This document shows, in pieces, positions 59,143 to 64,000 of a stretch of DNA of 64,000 nt (position 1 is the stretch's first letter; the number at the start of each line of letters is the position of its first letter). Position numbers and translations under genes: made by a program. The stretch spans positions 30,021,037 through 30,085,036 of the forward strand of contig NC_089777.1 of NCBI RefSeq assembly GCF_040412425.1. The letters are read 5' to 3'. The notes below the pieces were generated by a model. It was not told the origin of the DNA. It saw nothing but the letters and a program-made list of their open reading frames with translations, and searched no databases. This DNA comes from Macrobrachium rosenbergii. Its lineage: Eukaryota > Arthropoda > Malacostraca > Decapoda > Palaemonidae.

Positions 59143-59271
59143 GTAAGTTGCGCATTGTTGTAAGTGGAATCTGTACTCTTGTACTGTACTTTGAAGTAGT
59201 ACTATACGAGGCAAAGTATGTGACAACATTGTAAATACTGTAGTGTGTGGTCTTTAGTCAGGTAGTATATA

Positions 59272-59373
<102 letters not shown>

Positions 59374-59561
59374 CAGGCCTCTTTGGAATTGCCTTAAGAT
59401 ATATAGTTGAGTGATTTCATTGATGTTTCGATCAATATTAATACTGGAAGATTATCTTGTTTTAGATTTTAGTTCTCACAGTTTCTTTTTAGAAACTTGG
59501 TGATATGGTTTCACCATTAGTGTATTTTTTTCTTTCATTGGCACCTATCTAAATTCCTGTA

Positions 59562-59594
<33 letters not shown>

Positions 59595-60473
59595 GGGTTC
59601 AGCATCCTAAATATTATTGCAGAGAATTCTTTAATGTGTACGCAAATTTGGTTTATCCTTAAGTTTTAGGTGCTGATTATCTTTATGAAAAATGTCATGA
59701 GGGAGAAAATTCCATTACAGAGTAATCAATATCTTATGTTCAGTAAACTTTTGATAAGTTGATAGGCTTTTCTAGTTTACTGAGTTTTTTAGGTCTGACT
59801 GATAGTTATAAAATTTTAAGAAAATGGTATGCCTCGTCAACTGCATTGAAGGATAAGTATTTGTATATGAGTTCGTTGATTGCATAGTTCCTCATAGAAT
59901 ACCTGTAAAGGTTGAGAGTTGGTCAAGATGCAAGATTCCAGGTGCTTTATTGAGCATCATATACATCCTGGTTGAGAGTTAACAACCCTGGGATATTCTG
60001 TAACTGTGTGAGCATTGGGAATGAAAGACAGTGCGATTAAGTTTATTTGAATGAACTAGAGTGTAACATTATATGTTCTCAAGTTGTATCGAAGCACTAG
60101 AAAGTTTCCAGTCATGACACGTATTACAGTATTGTGAAAAATTTTGAGTGCCATCGTTTCAAGACTAAATGGAAGGATTTTGAGTTGGTAATCAGACAAA
60201 AAATTCTAGTGTTATTTTAGCCTGTTACATTATGACATTAACGGGTGCTCTGTATTGTGTTCTTTTTTGAGATATTGGACAATCATCTCATTGTACAGTA
60301 CAGTAGTTAGAAATACATTTTTAAAATTTCTGATATACATTGTTATAAATTTGTGTGTGAATTTATTTTTGAGTTGTGCATTGAACAGAGTATATCGTGA
60401 GCTTTTTTTTGAATTGCGTATTAGCCAGAGTATAACCTTTATAATCACCTCTAACCTAAACCTTTCCCACCAG

Positions 60474-60636
60474 CTCGGCGACGGAGTAATGTTGTTAAAG
60501 AAGTTGATCGTATACAAAAGAAGAGAGAGGAAAGAAGGAAACAACAAGCAGAAAAGAAAGAAGAAAAGGAAGCTTTAATGAATCTTGATCCTGGAAATCC
60601 CCAGTGGGAATTCCTTAACATGATTAGAGAATTTAG
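60474..60636 (+). CDS. Klp10A: Kinesin-13 exon i: class-specific basic neck helix
   Basis: 163 nt between cctttcccaccag and gtaaga, entry phase 1, exit phase 2. It encodes RRRSNVVKEVDRIQKKREE followed by RRKQQAEKKEEKEALMN, LDPGNPQWEFLNMIREF. The first part is the highly charged kinesin-13 neck helix, which in the family binds tubulin electrostatically and is needed for efficient depolymerisation. The DPGNP-W-x(4)-MIRE(F/Y) segment is the conserved lead-in to the motor core. RRRS fits a basophilic kinase consensus at the neck, a known regulatory position in this class (site itself is inference). Confidence 0.95.
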
Positions 60637-60763
60637 GTAAGAAATATCCTAGGAGGAACCATATAGACTACATGTTACTTGCTTTAAATGTTTTATATAC
60701 AACATTTTGAACTACAGTAGTTGGATAAGTACCTTATATTTATTTCATGTAATGTTATTACAG

Positions 60764-60858
60764 GTCGCAGTTAGAGTTTAAGACGTTAAAAGATGGAGAT
60801 CCGCTGGAAGAGCATCAGATCACTGTAGCAGTTAGGAAGAGACCTCTAAACAAAAAAG
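60764..60858 (+). CDS. Klp10A: Kinesin-13 exon j: start of the motor domain
   Basis: 95 nt between ttattacag and gtaata, entry phase 2, exit phase 1. It encodes SQLEFKTLKDGDPLEEHQ, then ITVAVRKRPLNKK. I-T-V-A-V-R-K-R-P-L is the first motor beta strand and nucleotide base-contact RxRP region, here in the kinesin-13 form (R)KRPL. Length and wording match the family closely. Introns on both sides are short (127 and 142 nt), unlike the multi-kilobase introns upstream. Confidence 0.95.
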
Positions 60859-60930
60859 GTAATACAGTACTCTACTAGCATTGTAAGTGATGATTTTCAG
60901 TGTTGTATTTGGAGATAACTAAAGAATTGA

Positions 60931-61164
<234 letters not shown>

Positions 61165-61770
61165 TAAGTTTGAGTTGGTTCTAAAATTCTTTCAGTTAGA
61201 TACAATAAGGCAAGCCAGTCTTTTGTCTTGATCATTCAATATCACTTGTAGTAATCCTTCAGTTATCCGGATTAACAGAGCCAAGGCCTTGTCAGATAAT
61301 GACGAAATCCGCATGATGGCGAGTAAAAATCTACAGGTGTGCAAGATTCTTGCATCTCTATACCCTTCCTCAAGTTACTTGGTCAATACCACATAACCAT
61401 AAAGACCAAATATGCTTATAAACAAATATCACAGTTTAAACTGAAAAATTTGTGCAAAAAGTAATTATCTACCTTATTTCCCATATTTGTAACAAAATAA
61501 GCCCCATATAAATACAATTAAGGGCATTCAAGGGCTACTTAATACCCTTCCTTACCTTACCTTGTCAGTACCACACAGCAAAACAAACTCCATAAATATG
61601 CTTGAAAATAAAAACAGCAACTCCTTTTTCACACATACTGTACTCAACACAGTTCGGTCTATGAACAAAGTTTTCACTTTGCACCAAGCACTTAATAATA
61701 CATTGTATTGTTCGCAAAAAAATAAATGCCCTTTTTTCCCTTGTGTGCAACACAATATGATAGTTTACAC

Positions 61771-62174
61771 CAGTAGTTCTTAACCTTATTACTACCATGC
61801 CCCCTCAAAGAGTTGGTCCTTCCCTCCCATGGCCCCCTTGCATCTATAAGTAAAATTCCCTCCCAGATTTAAAGAAAAATAAAAAAAAAAAAAAAAAAAG
61901 AAAAAGGGTTTTGAGGGATAGGGAGGGAGGTAAATAATTGCAAAACATGGTAAGCTTAATGAACCTTAACTAGAGTTGTAGACTGTAGGAAACTAATGTT
62001 ATAAGGCGATACGTTTGCATTTTTTTTTTTAAGTTCTGAATATTAGTTCTCCACTCTTGTTAAGAGAATAACAAATATAATTAGAGAATTTTTAATTTTC
62101 CCCTAGGACTTGTGCCTCCCCCGGAAATTGCTGACGCCCACCCAGGCTTCCCCACCCCAGGTTGAGAACCACTG
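61771..62174. mobile_element. hAT-type MITE with 8-bp target duplication
   Basis: The left end cagtagttcttaacct and the complement of the right end, cagtggttctcaacctgggg, form terminal inverted repeats of the classic hAT form. The 8-bp gtttacac flanks it exactly on both sides (61,763-61,770 and 62,175-62,182), as hAT transposases produce. The interior of 404 bp has an A-rich run and no coding capacity, so it was mobilised in trans. Confidence 0.93.
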
Positions 62175-62325
62175 GTTTACACAAACAATTTTATCAAAAT
62201 AACAGTTCTAATAACTGGTTAAAAATACTTTTTGACTTTTTCACTTACCTGTGTGCTCTGTTCTTGGTGCTGATGATAGCCGGACATTTTAAAGACTTTG
62301 GTTTCGATGTAAACATATCTTGTTG

Positions 62326-62329
<4 letters not shown>

Positions 62330-62414
<85 letters not shown>
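62330..62414. repeat. (CT)n microsatellite
   Basis: About 42 units, pyrimidine strand on +. Confidence 0.96.
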
Positions 62415-62417
<3 letters not shown>

Positions 62418-63472
62418 ACTGTATATCCCTTAATAAAATATGAATTACTGATGGAAGTTCACCAATGCCTTGAATGAGTGTGTATATGTACACTTTAAAA
62501 AAGTGAAGATACAGTTTTTAATCTTGGACATATATTGCTAAATAATGAGGCATCTGCAGTTTAGAAAGGGGAGGAGCTTCAGTCTTATTGTTTTGTTTTT
62601 TGCTTCTCTCATATTTTACAGTTCTGAAATCTTGATACTGCTCTCTCATTCAAGTTGTAATTTGCAGCTTCTGAGCAAAATAAACATTTTTCCACATAAT
62701 CTCTAACTTGCACATATGAATTTATGACACCACAATGAACGGAATACATAATCCTTCCATAATAAATCAAGAGTTATTTGAAATTACAATGTAATGTTAT
62801 GGAGAGAGAGAGAGAGAGAGAGTTGCTGTTGTGTAAGCCTAGGCCTACATGTAGAGCTACTCATTTCATTATTCTTTTTTTTTTTTTTAGAGATTGAGCG
62901 ATACTATATTTGTACAGTATGTTTTAGCAAAGACAAAATCAAACAACATCTTGAAGTTCACTCAATCATGCCTCTTGTGGATTTAAATAGATTGGGTCAA
63001 CCTGCCTAGCTGTCACAACATTTACTGCCATTAATTTCAGTGACCTTTAACACCCTGAAATACAAATATGAATCTATAAAAATTAAAGAAATTATCATTA
63101 CATTGCATTTATAATGGAAAACTAAATATTGCAGTTCTGATAAAAATAAAATATCCATACACTATTTTTAGATCTCTATGAGAAGTCATCTGAGAAATTC
63201 TGATTACTTCGGACATGTAAACGTTTTTGTTTTGCATATATGATATGAATTGCAAATTTTCATATTCTAGAGAAATTTACTTTTGTGTTTTCTGTGTTAA
63301 AAATTCGATGTTAAAGAAAACTGTATCTTCACTTTTCTTGATATTGTTTATCTCTTGAAAATAAAAATATTGAGAAAGTACAGTAAAAATATAGTTTGTG
63401 TAGCATAAAGTTTAAATAGTGAAGGAGCGTTTGTGTTATTGTATCTCTTTGATGTAAACATACGTCATTTAT

Positions 63473-63609
<137 letters not shown>

Positions 63610-64000
63610 ACTTAATATCCTTTAATAAAATATTAGTTACTGCATCTTAAACATAAAAACAAAACCATAGAAGCTGAGTTAAGTCGGGTCTACCCAGCCA
63701 TCTTCACCCATCATGCACTGCATCCCTACCAGCTCCCAGCCAGAGAAACTGCTCCCCAGCTCTACCAACCTTCCAAAACAACCCCTTCCCAGAGTTCCTC
63801 TATACAGTCTTACTGCCTCTCCTCTCCCATGGTGCCAGTCATCTGACCCACCCCCTACCTTGGAAACTCCTCCAGGCCTCCCCACCCCCCAATACCCTTT
63901 CTCAGTCTGTTTAGGAGTTTAAAACACAACATTTTCATTAGGCTGCAGAGGGATTGTCAACCATTGGAGAGCAGTTTTATCAAATTTTTAAAAATTTCCA

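Noticed and set aside
62794..63009. 71-codon + frame with an acceptor-like T run and ag at 62,890
   Set aside because: Considered as the next kinesin exon, but the peptide lacks the expected post-NELVYK sequence and P-loop and ends without a phase-compatible donor.

Overview
The window looks like nuclear DNA of an arthropod, most likely a decapod crustacean. It has one intron-rich gene with canonical GT-AG splice sites. The encoded protein is closest, from what I remember of the family, to Drosophila Klp10A (kinesin-13). The DNA is loaded with TA, CT, GT and ATT microsatellites, nested SINE-like repeats, fold-back elements, a decayed LINE and a hAT-type MITE. The species assignment is inference. 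No bacterial, organellar or viral gene set is visible.

Only one protein-coding gene can be supported: a partial kinesin-13 on the + strand. Eleven coding exons between 42,534 and 61,163 join in a single continuous frame (phases match at every junction). They encode the N-terminal domain, a long exon-modular linker, the basic neck helix, and the start of the motor domain including the KVD loop-2 motif. The first coding exon (with the ATG) was not found and probably lies upstream. The exons carrying the P-loop, switch I, switch II and the C-terminus lie beyond 64,000. Five consecutive linker exons (81, 243, 42, 57 and 63 nt) are all phase 0-0 multiples of three, which would permit exon skipping without a frameshift.

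Layout. 1-12 kb: microsatellites, hairpin elements tied to (TA)n, two copies of a ~300-bp dispersed repeat (family A), a ~48-bp minisatellite at 7.1-7.8 kb. 12-19.9 kb: family A interrupted by a tRNA-derived SINE (family B), several fold-back elements at 15.0-15.5 kb, a degenerate ~110-bp tandem repeat, a small MITE, a decayed LINE reverse transcriptase. 20-34 kb: a LINE ORF1 zinc-knuckle remnant, a ~700-bp palindromic element at 27.1-27.8 kb, a ~1.5-kb fold-back element at 31.3-32.8 kb whose left arm carries an expanded minisatellite, a ~90-bp tandem array. 34-42.5 kb: little besides microsatellites and another hairpin element. 42.5-64 kb: the kinesin gene, whose second visible intron-side interval (42,629-47,365) holds a 2.4-kb, 33-bp-unit minisatellite that is open for 434 codons.

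Nearly all long CT arrays and all ATT arrays have the pyrimidine/T-rich strand on +, the sense strand of the kinesin gene. This may mean that most of the window is transcribed in the + direction as long introns. Most long open frames here (Tyr-Ile, Leu-Ser, Arg-Glu, Val-Cys repeats) are translations of microsatellites and are not genes.
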